64,000 bases of DNA from an uncultured Pseudomonadota bacterium (GCA_903834835.1 CAILKO010000054.1:62001-126000); one strand, 5' to 3'. Counted from the first letter of the stretch, positions 32,513 through 41,919 are shown. Notes: generated by a model not told the origin, from the sequence alone. Numbers and translations are program-made.

Positions 32513-33639
32513 GACAGCGACTCCAGGACACAGCGTGCACTCGCACAGACGCGCGAGACGTCCGCATCATGCATGGCGGGAAAGAGCGGCAGCGTGACGA
32601 TGCGCCGCCCGATGCGTTCGGCGTGCGGGAACATGCCCTCGCGGTAGCCGAGCGCGCGGTAGAGCGAGAAGAGATGCATCGCCGGATAGTGCACGCCGAT
32701 GCCGATGCCGGCTTCCTTCATGCCGCGCATGAACGCGGCGCGTTCGATACGCTCGGGCAGCACGACCTGGAACATGTGCCAGTTCGAGTTCCCGCCCGGG
32801 TCGCGCGGCGGCAGTTCGCATCCGGGCGCGTCGGGCCATTCCTCGAAATAGCGCGCCGCGAGCGCGCGCCGTCGTGCAGTGAAGCCATCGAGCTGCGGCA
32901 GCTGGCCGAGGCCGATACGCGCGGCGATATCGGTGATGTTCGATTTGCCGCCCAGCACGTCGACCTCCATGCCGTCTTCGCCCGAGCGCACCACGCCCTG
33001 CAGGCGCAGTTTTTCCGTGAGCGGCGCAAGCGCCGGATCGGGCAGCACCAGCGCACCGCCTTCGCTCGTCGTGAGGTTCTTGTTGGCGTGGAAGCTGAAT
33101 GCGACCAGATCGCCGAAACTGCCGATCGGGCGTCCGTGCCAGCGGCTGCCGAAGGCCTGGGCCGCATCTTCCAGCACCCGCAGGCCGCGGCGCGCGGACA
33201 TGCCGTAGATCGCATCGAGGTCGGCGGGCAGCCCCGCCAGATGCACCGGCATCAGCACCCGTGTCGCGTCCGTGAGCGCCGCCTCGATCGCCGCGGGGTC
33301 GATATTTCGCGTGACCGGATCGATGTCGACGAACACCGGCCGCGCGCCGCGCGCGAGCACCACGTTGGCTGTGCCCACCCATGAGAGCGGTGTCGTGATG
33401 ACTTCATCCCCGGGGCCGACGCCTGCAATCTGCAGCCCGATCTCGAGTGCTGCGGTGCCCGAATTGAACACGCGCACCGCGCGTCCGTCGCAGCGCGCGG
33501 CGAGCGCGTCCTCGAACCTGCGCGCCTCCGGGCCGGTCGTGATCCATCCCGAGCGCAGCACCTCGACCACGCCCGCGATGGTGGCTTCGTCGATCAAGGG
33601 GCGGGTGAAGGGCAGAAAGTCCATGGCGCCGGCGCTCAT
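32509..33639 (-). CDS. arnB: UDP-4-amino-4-deoxy-L-arabinose aminotransferase
   Basis: PLP enzyme that aminates the UDP-4-keto-pentose using glutamate. The 376-residue protein of the DegT/DnrJ/EryC1 fold has FNSGTAALEIGL, LEDAAQAFGSRWHG and the PLP lysine in SFHANKNLTTSEGGAL (about residue 185), plus GGKSNITDIAARIGL. ATG 33639 overlaps the stop codon of the upstream flippase gene by 4 bp (ATGA), which decides this start over an internal ATG five codons on. Confidence 0.95.
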   Translation of the reverse strand: MSAGAMDFLPFTRPLIDEATIAGVVEVLRSGWITTGPEARRFEDALAARCDGRAVRVFNSGTAALEIGLQIAGVGPGDEVITTPLSWVGTANVVLARGARPVFVDIDPVTRNIDPAAIEAALTDATRVLMPVHLAGLPADLDAIYGMSARRGLRVLEDAAQAFGSRWHGRPIGSFGDLVAFSFHANKNLTTSEGGALVLPDPALAPLTEKLRLQGVVRSGEDGMEVDVLGGKSNITDIAARIGLGQLPQLDGFTARRRALAARYFEEWPDAPGCELPPRDPGGNSNWHMFQVVLPERIERAAFMRGMKEAGIGIGVHYPAMHLFSLYRALGYREGMFPHAERIGRRIVTLPLFPAMHDADVSRVCASARCVLESLS

Positions 33640-34010
33640 CCGGATCTCGTCACGAGCCAGACGCCGACGATGATGAAACCGATGCCGGCCATGCGCTGGC
33701 CGGTCATCGATTCGCCGAGCAGGTACCAGGCGGCAATCGCGTTCAGCACGTAACCGATGGAAAGCAGCGGATAGGCGATGCTGACCGGCACGCGCGACAG
33801 CCCCATGATCCAGACCACCAGGCTCACCGCATAGCAGGCCATGCCGCCCAGGATGTGGGGTTCGAGCGCGAGGCGCAGCGTCACGGGTACGGCGTTCTCG
33901 AGCGAGAACTCGAAATGGCCGATCGCATTGGTGCCTGCCTTCAGCAGCAGTTGCGCTGCTGCATTCAGCAACACGCCGGTGAGCAGCAGCGAGAGGCTGA
34001 CGAGGGTCAT
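33636..34010 (-). CDS. SMR-type undecaprenyl-phosphate-Ara4N flippase subunit (ArnE/ArnF-like)
   Basis: A 124-residue four-helix membrane protein of the small multidrug resistance/EamA family: helices near 2-22, 51-68, 76-95 and 101-122. It fits the role of flipping undecaprenyl-phosphate-L-Ara4N across the inner membrane, which in enterobacteria needs two subunits, ArnE and ArnF. Only one such gene is present, so it may form a homodimer. It overlaps arnB downstream and arnT upstream by 4-bp ATGA junctions. Confidence 0.8.
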   Translation of the reverse strand: MTLVSLSLLLTGVLLNAAAQLLLKAGTNAIGHFEFSLENAVPVTLRLALEPHILGGMACYAVSLVVWIMGLSRVPVSIAYPLLSIGYVLNAIAAWYLLGESMTGQRMAGIGFIIVGVWLVTRSG

Positions 34011-35674
34011 GGCTTGCGCACGATCACGAGGCGCCGCGAGCTCGCGATGACTTCGGCGGTGAAGCCGCGCTCGCGCTGCATCGCCTCGTAGACATGCGGA
34101 CGCAGGATCGCGTAGGCCTGCGGAAGCCCGGCCCAGCGGGCGAGGAAGGCGTTCGTGTCGGGCACGAAATCGCGCGGCTCCCACGCGATCGCCTGGGCAA
34201 GTTCATCCTTGTCCGCGACCAGCGTGACGGTGCGCCCGAGGTACCAGGGGACGGTATGGTCGAAGAGCTCCACCAGGAAGAATGGCGTCGTCGCGAGCGG
34301 CGCCTTCTGCGCGGCCGCCTCGAAGGCGGCCTGTGCGCGCGCGATCACCGGCCCGGCCGAGCGCTGTTCGGCATAGCTTTCGTGTCCCAGCGTGACGGCC
34401 TTCATCGCGGCCAGCGCCCCGATGCCGAGCAGGAGCATCGAAGCGACGCGGCGTCTGTTCGCGACGAGCGCCAGGCTGCCCGCGCCTGCCAGCAGCATGA
34501 GGGCGCCCGCGCCGATCAGCCATGGCCGATAGTCGACCAACAGGGACTGCGGCGTGTCCGCACCGGTCAGACGATCGGCGTAGAGCCCCAGCACCGCGAT
34601 GCCCAGGCCCGCGAGCGCGCCGAAGCCGGCCTGCAACGCGAGGAAGCGGTTGTCCGACCGCCCGAGCTGCCAGGCGATCAGCACGGCGAAAGCCGGGAAT
34701 ACCGGCAGCACATAGGACGGCAGTTTGGAATCCGAGGCGGAGAAGAACAGGAACACCGTCGCGCACCAGACGACGAGGAACAGGAGCGGTTCGAAACGCA
34801 GGCCGCTGCGATGCTGCGGCGCGCGCCAGAGCGCGGCGAGCGCGGCCGGCAGCCAGGGCAGGATGCCGGCTGCAAGCACGGGCACGAAATACCAGAACGG
34901 TTCGTAGCGCCCGTGCAGCGTGCTCGTGTAGCGCTGGAAGTGTTCCTGGATGAAAAAGAAATGCGCGAACTCGGGATTGCGGCCTGCGACCAGCACGAAC
35001 CAGGGCGCGGCGACGGCAAGAAAGAGCAGGCCGCCGCTCAGCAATCGCAGTTCGCGCAGACGACCGAAGTCGCGCCGCAGCAGGATGTAGAGGCCGACCG
35101 CGACGATCGGCAGCACGAACCCTGCGAGCCCCTTGGAGAGTGTCGCGAGCGCCATGCCGAGCCAGCCGGCCCACATCCAGCGGCGACGCGTCGCGGGCGG
35201 CGTATCGTCCATCTGGCCGAGCGCGAAACCGAACACGGCGAGTGTCGTGAAGCAGGCGAAGCCCATGTCGAGCGTCGCAAACTGGCCCATGAAGGCGAAG
35301 AGGCCGCTGCCGGCGAGCACGGTGGCCGCGACACAGGCTGCGGGCGGACCGAGGATGCGGCGGGCGAACAGAAACACGAGCGCGATGCAGGCGAATCCGG
35401 TGAGCGCGGTCCACAGCCGCGTGGTCCACTCGTCGACGCCGAACAGACTATAGGCGGCTGCAGTCGCCCAGTACTGCAGCGGCGGCTTTTCGAAATAGCG
35501 GTAGGCGTTGAGCCGCGGTGTGACCCAGTCGCCCGAGACCGCCATCTCGCGCGCGATCTCGCCGTAACGTCCTTCATCCGGACGCACCAGCTGGCGGTGA
35601 TCCAGACCCGAGAACCACAGCGCGGCAAGCAGCAGTGCGGCCGCGAGCGCGAGGGGTCGGGAGGTGGTCGTCAA
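34007..35674 (-). CDS. arnT: lipid A L-Ara4N transferase-like GT83 glycosyltransferase
   Basis: Transfers L-Ara4N from the lipid carrier to lipid A at the periplasmic face, giving polymyxin resistance. A 555-residue polytopic protein with about 10-12 helices; the RPDEGRYGEIAREM loop near residue 32 carries the conserved acidic residues, and FEKPPLQYW follows as in GT-C mannosyltransferase-like enzymes. The reading frame is open far upstream; I take TTG 35674 because it is the first start after the cysC stop and puts a membrane helix at the beginning. The exact start is uncertain. Gene context, not sequence alone, supports the arnT name. Confidence 0.85.
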   Translation of the reverse strand: MTTTSRPLALAAALLLAALWFSGLDHRQLVRPDEGRYGEIAREMAVSGDWVTPRLNAYRYFEKPPLQYWATAAAYSLFGVDEWTTRLWTALTGFACIALVFLFARRILGPPAACVAATVLAGSGLFAFMGQFATLDMGFACFTTLAVFGFALGQMDDTPPATRRRWMWAGWLGMALATLSKGLAGFVLPIVAVGLYILLRRDFGRLRELRLLSGGLLFLAVAAPWFVLVAGRNPEFAHFFFIQEHFQRYTSTLHGRYEPFWYFVPVLAAGILPWLPAALAALWRAPQHRSGLRFEPLLFLVVWCATVFLFFSASDSKLPSYVLPVFPAFAVLIAWQLGRSDNRFLALQAGFGALAGLGIAVLGLYADRLTGADTPQSLLVDYRPWLIGAGALMLLAGAGSLALVANRRRVASMLLLGIGALAAMKAVTLGHESYAEQRSAGPVIARAQAAFEAAAQKAPLATTPFFLVELFDHTVPWYLGRTVTLVADKDELAQAIAWEPRDFVPDTNAFLARWAGLPQAYAILRPHVYEAMQRERGFTAEVIASSRRLVIVRKP

Positions 35675-35691
35675 CGCGCGGTCAGCCGGAC

Positions 35692-36294
35692 TCAGCGCGC
35701 CGCGCCGGCGAGCATCACGGCCGCTTCCACCGAGCGCGCCAGGCGTTCGACGCTGGTCTCGATGCTCTCGGCGCCGGTGTCGAGCGCGAGGCGCGGCGAC
35801 TCGGGCGGCTCGTAGGGCGCCGAGACGCCCGTGAACTCCGGCAACTGGCCGCTGCGCGCGCGCCGGTACAGACCTTTCACATCGCGTCCCTCGCAGACCG
35901 CGAGCGAGGTGCTGAGATAGACCTCGAGGAAGCGGTCCGGGCCGATGATCTCGCGCGCCATCGCGCGATCCGCCCGGTAGGGCGAGATGAACGCGGTGAT
36001 GGCGATCACGCCGGCCTCGTTCAGCAGGCGCGCGACTTCCGCGATGCGGCGGATGTTCTCGTGCCGGTCCGCGGGGGAGAAGCCGAGATCCTTGTTGAGG
36101 CCGGTGCGGATCTCGTCGCCGTCCAGCCGGTAACAGGCACGGCCGGATGCGAGCAGGCGCGTCTCCAGCCGCTCGGCGAGTGTCGATTTGCCCGCGCCGC
36201 TCAAGCCGGTAAGCCAGACGGTCGCCGGACGCTGGCCGAGCAGGTCGCGGCGCTGATCGGCAGGGATGGGTGCTGCGTGAGTATTCGTAGTCAT
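35692..36294 (-). CDS. cysC: adenylylsulfate kinase
   Basis: Phosphorylates adenosine 5'-phosphosulfate to PAPS. The 200-residue protein has the P loop GLSGAGKST near residue 32, DGDEIRTGLNKDLGFSPADRHENIRR, and FISPYRADR with the downstream EVYLSTSLAVCEGRDVKGLYRRA pattern. The usual partners cysDN, which make APS, are not in the window. It heads the arn gene string 17 bp before arnT. A PAPS supply gene here might serve a sulfotransferase elsewhere, perhaps in an envelope modification pathway; that is inference. Confidence 0.93.
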   Translation of the reverse strand: MTTNTHAAPIPADQRRDLLGQRPATVWLTGLSGAGKSTLAERLETRLLASGRACYRLDGDEIRTGLNKDLGFSPADRHENIRRIAEVARLLNEAGVIAITAFISPYRADRAMAREIIGPDRFLEVYLSTSLAVCEGRDVKGLYRRARSGQLPEFTGVSAPYEPPESPRLALDTGAESIETSVERLARSVEAAVMLAGAAR

Positions 36295-36426
36295 GGGTGC
36301 GATGATAAACGATGCGCCCGCTGCACCCGGAGCCGAAGCGCGCGGCCGGCAGGCTCCGCATCCCGCATGCGGCGCGCCTGCCTCGCGCGCCCGGCGGGCT
36401 TCAAGGAAACTCCATAAAATGCGGCG

Positions 36427-37404
36427 ATGACTTCGGCACTCTGGAAACTTTGCGCTGCGGCGCTGCTGCTGTTCCCCGTGCACCTGGATGCATGGGCGCA
36501 GGGTTTCCCGTCGCGGTCTGTCAGGATTGTTCTGACAACAGGACCGGGTGGCGCGCCGGATCTCACGGCACGCCTGATCGCCGAGCGACTCACGAATGCG
36601 CTCGGGCAATCGTTCCTCGTCGAACACCGGCCGGGCGCGGGCGGCAGCGTCGCCCATCCCTATGTTGCGTCCAGTCCGCCGGACGGTCATACGCTGCTGT
36701 TCGGGGCTGACACGAACATGGTGATCAGCCCGCACCTCCTGCCGTCATCGGAGGTGGACACTCTGCGCGACTTCGTCGCCGTGGCGCCGCTTGCATCGCA
36801 CTTCTTCATGCTGGTTGCGCATCCAGGTGTGCCCGCGGCGAACTTTCGCGAGTTCATCGAGTACGCGAAGCGCAGCGAGAAGCCGCTTGCGGCGGCGACG
36901 GTCGGTGTCGGCACGCAGCAGAGTCTTGCCATCATGCGCCTGCGCCGTTCGGCAGGGATACAGTTGCTCGATATACCGTTCAAGGGCGGCGCGCTGGCGA
37001 CGGCCGCCACCGCTGCGGGAGAAGTCGCAGTGAGCTTCGCATCGGGTGCGTCGGCAGATGCATGGATCAAGGCAGGCAAGCTGAAGCCGCTGCTGATCAC
37101 GGCCCCGCGCCGATCGGAAATCTATCCGGACCTGCCCGCCATCGGCGAATTCTTTCCCGGGACGGAGGCCATCGCCTGGTTCGGGCTGTTCGCGCCTGCG
37201 GGGACGCCCGATCCGGTGCTGCGGCGGTTGCGCGAAGAAATCGTGCGGGCAATCGCAATTCCGGAAGTGAAACAGCGACTCTGGAATGCGGGCGGACTCG
37301 AACCGCTGGTCATGCCGGTCGAGGAGTTTTCCGCGCTGGTGCGGCGCGACTACGAGCGCTATGGCCAGCTGCTGCGCGAACTCGGCGTGGCGGTGAAGCG
37401 GTGA
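36427..37404 (+). CDS. Bug/TctC-family periplasmic solute-binding protein
   Basis: A 325-residue exported receptor. The signal peptide runs to about residue 25 (AWAQ-GFP). Family motifs include FPSRSVRIVLTTGPGGAPDLTARLIAERL, EHRPGAGGSVAHPYVASSPPDGHTLL and the late AWFGLFAPAGTPDPVLRRL stretch. Bug proteins bind carboxylates; many are orphans lacking the TctAB membrane subunits, as here. The stop overlaps the next gene's GTG start, so the methyltransferase is probably co-expressed. Confidence 0.9.
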   Translation: MTSALWKLCAAALLLFPVHLDAWAQGFPSRSVRIVLTTGPGGAPDLTARLIAERLTNALGQSFLVEHRPGAGGSVAHPYVASSPPDGHTLLFGADTNMVISPHLLPSSEVDTLRDFVAVAPLASHFFMLVAHPGVPAANFREFIEYAKRSEKPLAAATVGVGTQQSLAIMRLRRSAGIQLLDIPFKGGALATAATAAGEVAVSFASGASADAWIKAGKLKPLLITAPRRSEIYPDLPAIGEFFPGTEAIAWFGLFAPAGTPDPVLRRLREEIVRAIAIPEVKQRLWNAGGLEPLVMPVEEFSALVRRDYERYGQLLRELGVAVKR

Positions 37405-38288
37405 GCCGCGACGCCCTGCTTGAAGGGGCCGCGGCGCTCGCGTTTGTCACGGCGCCCCGATGCTGTACGGCGAATCCCGGGAATGGCCGTACCTGCCTCT
37501 ACATACACCGCCTCTGGCCGACCTTGCGGATGATGGGGCTCGCGATGAGCGCGGAACTGCACCGGGATTTCTTCATGCGCGCGCTGGGTGCCGAATTCCT
37601 GCGCCGGGAGGGCGCTTCGCGCGTGCTGGTTTCTGGCGCTTCCGACCACGCGCTGCCCGCGATCGTGTTCGATGCCGCGCGCGCGGTCGGTCGTTCGGTC
37701 AGCGTGACGGTGGTGGACCGCTGCGATACGCCGCTCGCCGTGAACCGATGGTTTGCGTCCCGCGAGAACGCGAACCTGGACACCGTGCAGTCCGACATAC
37801 TCGCCTACGAAGACTCCGGGGGGTTCGACGTGATCTGCACGCATTCCTTTCTGTCTTTTTTTACCGCCGAGCAGCGCGATGCGCTGGCAGCGAAGTGGAT
37901 GCGATTGTTGCGGCCCGGCGGCGCGGCGATCACGGTCAACCGCTTGCGGCTGGACGGCGCGCGTTCCACCGGATTTTCCGCCGAGGACGGGGCGCGCTAT
38001 GCGGCCGAGGTGCAGCGCCGCGCGTCCGGGATGCAGCATCGGATGCCGGCCGCAGCCGAAGAGATTGCGCGTCTGGCGACCGAGCAGGCCGCGATGCCCG
38101 GCGGCGCGCAGGCGATCCGCTCGGAGCAGGAGTTTCGCGCGATCTTCGAGCGCGCTGGATACGACTTCGACGAGTTCATCTGCCAGCCCTTGCCCGCGCC
38201 GGCGCAGACCGAGATCTGGGGACTCGGCATACCGAGCGATGCGCCCTACGTGCAGATCATCGCGCGGAAGCCTGCGACACCTCGCTGA
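37401..38288 (+). CDS. class I SAM-dependent methyltransferase-like protein
   Basis: A 295-residue soluble protein. GTG 37401 overlaps the preceding stop (GTGA). The SAM-binding region is VLVSGASDHALPAIV near residue 76, with VTVVDRCDTPLAVNRWF as motif II and FDVICTHSFLSFFTAEQRDALAAKWMRLLRPGG as a strong post-methylation motif. The glycine-rich loop is atypical (GAS in place of GxG), so activity is not certain. It converges with a PaaK-like gene, and the two 3' ends overlap by 32 bp. Confidence 0.72.
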   Translation: MSRDALLEGAAALAFVTAPRCCTANPGNGRTCLYIHRLWPTLRMMGLAMSAELHRDFFMRALGAEFLRREGASRVLVSGASDHALPAIVFDAARAVGRSVSVTVVDRCDTPLAVNRWFASRENANLDTVQSDILAYEDSGGFDVICTHSFLSFFTAEQRDALAAKWMRLLRPGGAAITVNRLRLDGARSTGFSAEDGARYAAEVQRRASGMQHRMPAAAEEIARLATEQAAMPGGAQAIRSEQEFRAIFERAGYDFDEFICQPLPAPAQTEIWGLGIPSDAPYVQIIARKPATPR

Positions 38289-39711
38289 CGAAGTCCTCGA
38301 ATTTTCCGCCGGCGCCGCGCGGAATGTCGTCCACATAGCGGATTTCAAAGCGGATGCCCGCAGGGAAGTTGCCGGTCAGCATGTCCAGCAATTCGCTCGT
38401 TTCGCGCTCGTCGAGGGCACGCAGTACGACGAGCCGGGCCTCGACGCGATCGCGCGCTGTCTGCACGAACTGGAACTGACGGATCGCGCTGATGCGCGTG
38501 ATCTGCCGGGTGCCGAAGCCGGGCCAGTAGTGCTTGCCGTCAGGTGCGATGAGCATGTTGCGCACCCGGCCCATGATCCGGTTCAGGACGGGGAGTCCGC
38601 GTCCGCAGCTGCAGGCGCTGCCGACTTCGGCGTAGTCGCCCAGATCGTAGCGCAGCAGCGGAAATGCGAAGTTGTGCAGGCTCGTGACCACCACCCGGCC
38701 CGTTTCCCCCGGGGCGCAGGGACGCCCGGCATCGTCCAGCACCTCGACCAGCATGCTTTCCGACTGGATGTGATAGTGCGTGCCGCCCGGACACTGCAGC
38801 GCGAGGTAGCCGACCTCCTCGGAGGAGTAGACATCCGCCAGGTCGACGCCCAAGGCCTCGCGACACAGCTTCCGGGTCTCGTCGGTGACGATCTCGCCCA
38901 GCGTTCTCGCCTGTTTCAGGCCGGGCAGCCCGATGCCGCGTTCGATGCAGCGGCGCGCAAGCGATGCAATATTCGACGGGTAGGTCAGCAGGTAGTCCGG
39001 CCGCTCCGCGAGCAGAAACTCGATCTGGGCGTCGACATCGGTCCCGGTCTTGCCGCTGCTCATGCTGACGGCCTGTCCGGTGCGGATCAGGCCATCGGTC
39101 GCGGGCCCCCAGTTGAGCGCGCGGCTTGCGGCCGCCTGGCGCCGGATGACCGCAAGTTTTCCGGTCATGTCACGCCGCTGCCACAGGTGGTCGCGCAGCG
39201 TGATCGCGTTCCAGAACATCTGGGTCACGCGATTGCGCAGGAAATGCACCGGCATGCCGGTCGAGCCCGATGTGTGACCGGGAGCCGGCGTGCCGTGGCT
39301 TGCGGGGGTGTTCGTACTGCGTATCGCGTCGAAGGACGCCTGAAGCGCGGCACGCGACAGGACAGGCAGGCGAGCGAAGCGCTCGCGGTCGAGCGGCTGC
39401 CCCGGATCATGGTGATCCCTGTATTTCTCCCGGTACCAGGGCGACCCTTGAACGGCGTGCCGGACCAGCGCATCGAGCTGTCTCATCTGCAGCAGTTCGA
39501 TGGTTTCGGCGGGCATCCATTGCGCTTGCTCCAGCTGGAACAGCAGCGCGAGCACACCGGCGGCGCCAGCGCCCGGAACCGCCGGCCATCCGATTTCCGG
39601 CAATGCGGACTGAATGTCCCAGAGGGACCTCGCTTGCTGCATGCGCTGATGCCTCATCCTTTTGTATGCCGGCGACGGGAGGCCTGAGCCCCGATCCGCG
39701 ATCGCGGTCAT
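38257..39711 (-). CDS. PaaK/CapK-like adenylate-forming enzyme
   Basis: A 484-residue member of the phenylacetate-CoA ligase-like/capsule CapK family. The ATP-binding motif is GHTSGSTGMPVHFL near residue 146; later motifs are VYSSEEVGYLALQC, TSLHNFAFPLLRYDLGDYAEVG and a CSCGRGLPVLNRIMGR hinge. The long N-terminal 55 residues precede the usual start, so ATG 39657 is also possible. It may activate an acid as adenylate or CoA ester; a substrate is not evident. It is divergent from the hydroxylase gene, with a palindrome between. Confidence 0.82.
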   Translation of the reverse strand: MTAIADRGSGLPSPAYKRMRHQRMQQARSLWDIQSALPEIGWPAVPGAGAAGVLALLFQLEQAQWMPAETIELLQMRQLDALVRHAVQGSPWYREKYRDHHDPGQPLDRERFARLPVLSRAALQASFDAIRSTNTPASHGTPAPGHTSGSTGMPVHFLRNRVTQMFWNAITLRDHLWQRRDMTGKLAVIRRQAAASRALNWGPATDGLIRTGQAVSMSSGKTGTDVDAQIEFLLAERPDYLLTYPSNIASLARRCIERGIGLPGLKQARTLGEIVTDETRKLCREALGVDLADVYSSEEVGYLALQCPGGTHYHIQSESMLVEVLDDAGRPCAPGETGRVVVTSLHNFAFPLLRYDLGDYAEVGSACSCGRGLPVLNRIMGRVRNMLIAPDGKHYWPGFGTRQITRISAIRQFQFVQTARDRVEARLVVLRALDERETSELLDMLTGNFPAGIRFEIRYVDDIPRGAGGKFEDFVSEVSQASAR

Positions 39712-39729
39712 TGCGATTCTAGGGCTGCA

Positions 39730-39747
39730 CTGGCAGAGCTGTGCCAG
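39730..39747. promoter_or_regulatory. CTGGCA-N6-TGCCAG palindrome in a divergent promoter region
   Basis: A perfect 6-bp inverted pair in the 71-bp region between the PaaK-like gene (minus) and the PKHD hydroxylase (plus). Its place suggests an operator for one or both genes. No regulator next to it can be assigned. Confidence 0.4.
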
Positions 39748-39782
39748 CAGATCGGCGTAGAAGATCTTAAACTTCGCCCGAT

Positions 39783-40451
39783 ATGCTCGTACACATCAAG
39801 CGAATACTCGGTGCGCAGGAACTCGATCAGCTGCGTGCCGGCATGGCCGCCGCCGAGTTCGTGGAGGGCGGCGCGACCGCCGGTCATCAGGCGAAACGCG
39901 TGAAGCAGAATCAGCAGATCGCGGCCGGCTCTCCGGCCGAACAGGAACTCGGTCGCATCGTGCTCCAGGCGCTGCAGCGGAGCCCGCGGTTCATGGCCTC
40001 CGCACTGCCGCGCAAGCTCTCAGCGCCGATGTTCAGCCGCTATACGCCCGGCATGACCTATGGCACGCATGTGGACAACGCGATCCGCATGCAGCCGCGC
40101 ATGCGCACCGACATCTCGGCCACGCTGTTCCTGTGCGCGCCCGAGTCCTACGACGGCGGCGAGCTCGTGATCGAGGACAGCTACGGCCATCACTCGGTGA
40201 AGTTCGCGGCCGGCGATCTGGTGCTCTACCCGTCGTCCAGCCTGCACCGGGTGCAGCCGGTCACGCGCGGCGCGCGCGATGCGGCCGTGCTCTGGGTGGA
40301 GAGCATGGTGCGCGATGAACGCGAGCGCCGCGTGCTGCTCGATCTCGACAATTCGATCCAGCGGCTGCTTGCGGCGAATGCGGATCATCCCGAGGCCGGC
40401 GTGCTGACCGCCTGCTATCACAACCTGCTTAGGATGTGGGCCGATACATGA
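39783..40451 (+). CDS. PKHD-type Fe(II)/2-oxoglutarate hydroxylase (PiuC/YbiX family)
   Basis: A 222-residue dioxygenase. The iron triad is His96-x-Asp98 in YGTHVDNA and His155 in SLHRVQPVT; Arg165 is the likely 2-oxoglutarate ligand. These match the prolyl-4-hydroxylase-like PiuC family, usually linked to iron uptake. Here there is no TonB receptor nearby; instead it opens the two-partner secretion locus, with its stop overlapping the TIGR03032 start by 4 bp (ATGA). A protein-hydroxylating role on the giant exoprotein is an attractive guess but unproven. Confidence 0.9.
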   Translation: MLVHIKRILGAQELDQLRAGMAAAEFVEGGATAGHQAKRVKQNQQIAAGSPAEQELGRIVLQALQRSPRFMASALPRKLSAPMFSRYTPGMTYGTHVDNAIRMQPRMRTDISATLFLCAPESYDGGELVIEDSYGHHSVKFAAGDLVLYPSSSLHRVQPVTRGARDAAVLWVESMVRDERERRVLLDLDNSIQRLLAANADHPEAGVLTACYHNLLRMWADT

Positions 40452-41668
40452 GCAATGACGAAGTGCCATCGGCACCCGAAGCAGCCCCCGCCGGCACAGA
40501 CGCCGAAAAGACTGCGGATTCGTCGGTCGAGTCGTCCGTCGCATCGTCCGCGGACCAGCCCGGTACGACGCCGGAGGCAGCACCGTCGGCGGCCGAGGAG
40601 CCCTCGCCGCTGCGCGGCGTATTCACGCCGAGCATGGTCACGTTGCTCAGTACGCTCGGCCGCTCGGTGCTGGTGAGCACCTATCAGGCCAGCAAGCTCG
40701 TCATGCTGCGCGTGAAGGACGGCGTGCTGAATACGCACTACCGCAATTTCTCGCGCCCGATGGGACTCGATGCGACGCTGAAGGATGTCGCCATCGGCAC
40801 CCGGCAGGATGTGGTGTTCTTCGAGAACGTGCCGGCCGTGATTCCGCGCATCGAGCCGGCCGGCGCCTACGACGCCTGCTTCGTGCCGCGCCGCACGCAT
40901 ACCACGGGCTATATCGACATCCACGAGATGGCCTTCGATGCGAACGGTCAGCTGTGGATCGTCGCGACCGGCTTCGGCTGCCTCGCGACGCTCGATCCGG
41001 CCTACAGTTTCGTGCCGCGCTGGCGCCCGCCCTTCCTCAGCGCGCTCGCGCCCGAGGATCGCTGCCATCTGAACGGGCTCGCGATGGTGGACGGCCAGCC
41101 GCGTTTTGTCACCGCGCTCGGCGAGACCGATACCCCGGGCGGCTGGCGCGAGAACAAGAAGGACGGCGGCATCCTGATGGATGTGCAGACCAACCGCATC
41201 CTCTGTCGCGGTCTTTCGATGCCGCACTCGCCGCGCTGGTACCGCAACGAACTCTGGGTGCTGGAATCCGGCAAGGGCGCGATCGGCCGGGTGGATCTCG
41301 CCACGGGCACCGTGCGCACGCTGACCGAACTGCCCGGTTTCACGCGCGGGCTCGATTTCATCGGGCCCTATGCGTTCATCGGCCTCTCGCAGGTGCGGGA
41401 GACGGCCGTGTTCAGCGGCCTGCCGCTCACCGAGCGCAGCGAGGAGCGCGTGTCCGGCGTGTGGGTGGTCAACATCGAGACCGGCGAGCACGTCGGCTTC
41501 GTGCGCTTCGAGGGCGAAGTGCGGGAAATCTTCGCGGTCAAGGCACTGCCGCCCGGCGTCGCCTGCCCGGAACTCCTCGAACCGGACGACCTGCTCGTCG
41601 GCAGCAGCTACGTGCTGCCCGACGAGGCGCTTGCGCTCGTCCCCGAAGCGCTGCGCGCGAAGCCCTGA
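40448..41668 (+). CDS. TIGR03032 family protein
   Basis: A 406-residue protein of unknown function. After a 60-residue Ala/Ser/Glu-rich disordered start comes the conserved domain: GVFTPSMVTLLSTLGRSVLVSTYQ, FDANGQLWIVATGFGCLATLD, HLNGLAMVDGQPRFVTALGETD, GGWRENKKDGGILMDV, PHSPRWYRNELWVLESG and GLSQVRETAVFSGLPL. The pattern suggests a beta-propeller-like fold. The gene starts at ATG 40448, coupled to the hydroxylase stop; an ATG 12 bp upstream is possible. Its family tends to occur beside TPR and hydroxylase proteins, and here it lies next to a giant secreted protein, so it may take part in modifying or handling that protein. Confidence 0.85.
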   Translation: MSNDEVPSAPEAAPAGTDAEKTADSSVESSVASSADQPGTTPEAAPSAAEEPSPLRGVFTPSMVTLLSTLGRSVLVSTYQASKLVMLRVKDGVLNTHYRNFSRPMGLDATLKDVAIGTRQDVVFFENVPAVIPRIEPAGAYDACFVPRRTHTTGYIDIHEMAFDANGQLWIVATGFGCLATLDPAYSFVPRWRPPFLSALAPEDRCHLNGLAMVDGQPRFVTALGETDTPGGWRENKKDGGILMDVQTNRILCRGLSMPHSPRWYRNELWVLESGKGAIGRVDLATGTVRTLTELPGFTRGLDFIGPYAFIGLSQVRETAVFSGLPLTERSEERVSGVWVVNIETGEHVGFVRFEGEVREIFAVKALPPGVACPELLEPDDLLVGSSYVLPDEALALVPEALRAKP

Positions 41669-41901
41669 AGCGCTGCGCGCGAGGCTCCGGAGGCGGATCC
41701 GTCGGCGGGCTTGTGTCGCGGATCCGGCCGCCGTGTTTGCAAAGATTTTTCAGGGGCCGATTGCGGCGCCGATGACCCAGGCCGGGGATTGTTGCTTTTT
41801 TGCGGCAAAACGAAGTCACAAAGGGCAAAAACAGCTTTAGATTTAAAAACTTCGCTTGCCCGGCGCAGGACGACCCTTCAAAATCTGGGGTGAAGAAGTC
41901 C

Positions 41902-41919
41902 GTACCGAATTTCGTACGC
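41902..41919. promoter_or_regulatory. CGTAC-N8-GTACG inverted repeat upstream of the transporter gene
   Basis: The only clear symmetric element in the 289-bp gap 41669-41957 before the FhaC-type gene. The gap is A/T-richer than its surroundings, as expected for a promoter region, but no sure -35/-10 pair was seen. Confidence 0.3.

Noticed and set aside
37879-39687. 602-codon plus-strand ORF opposite the PaaK-like gene
   Set aside because: Antisense shadow; the minus-strand protein has conserved motifs, this one has none.
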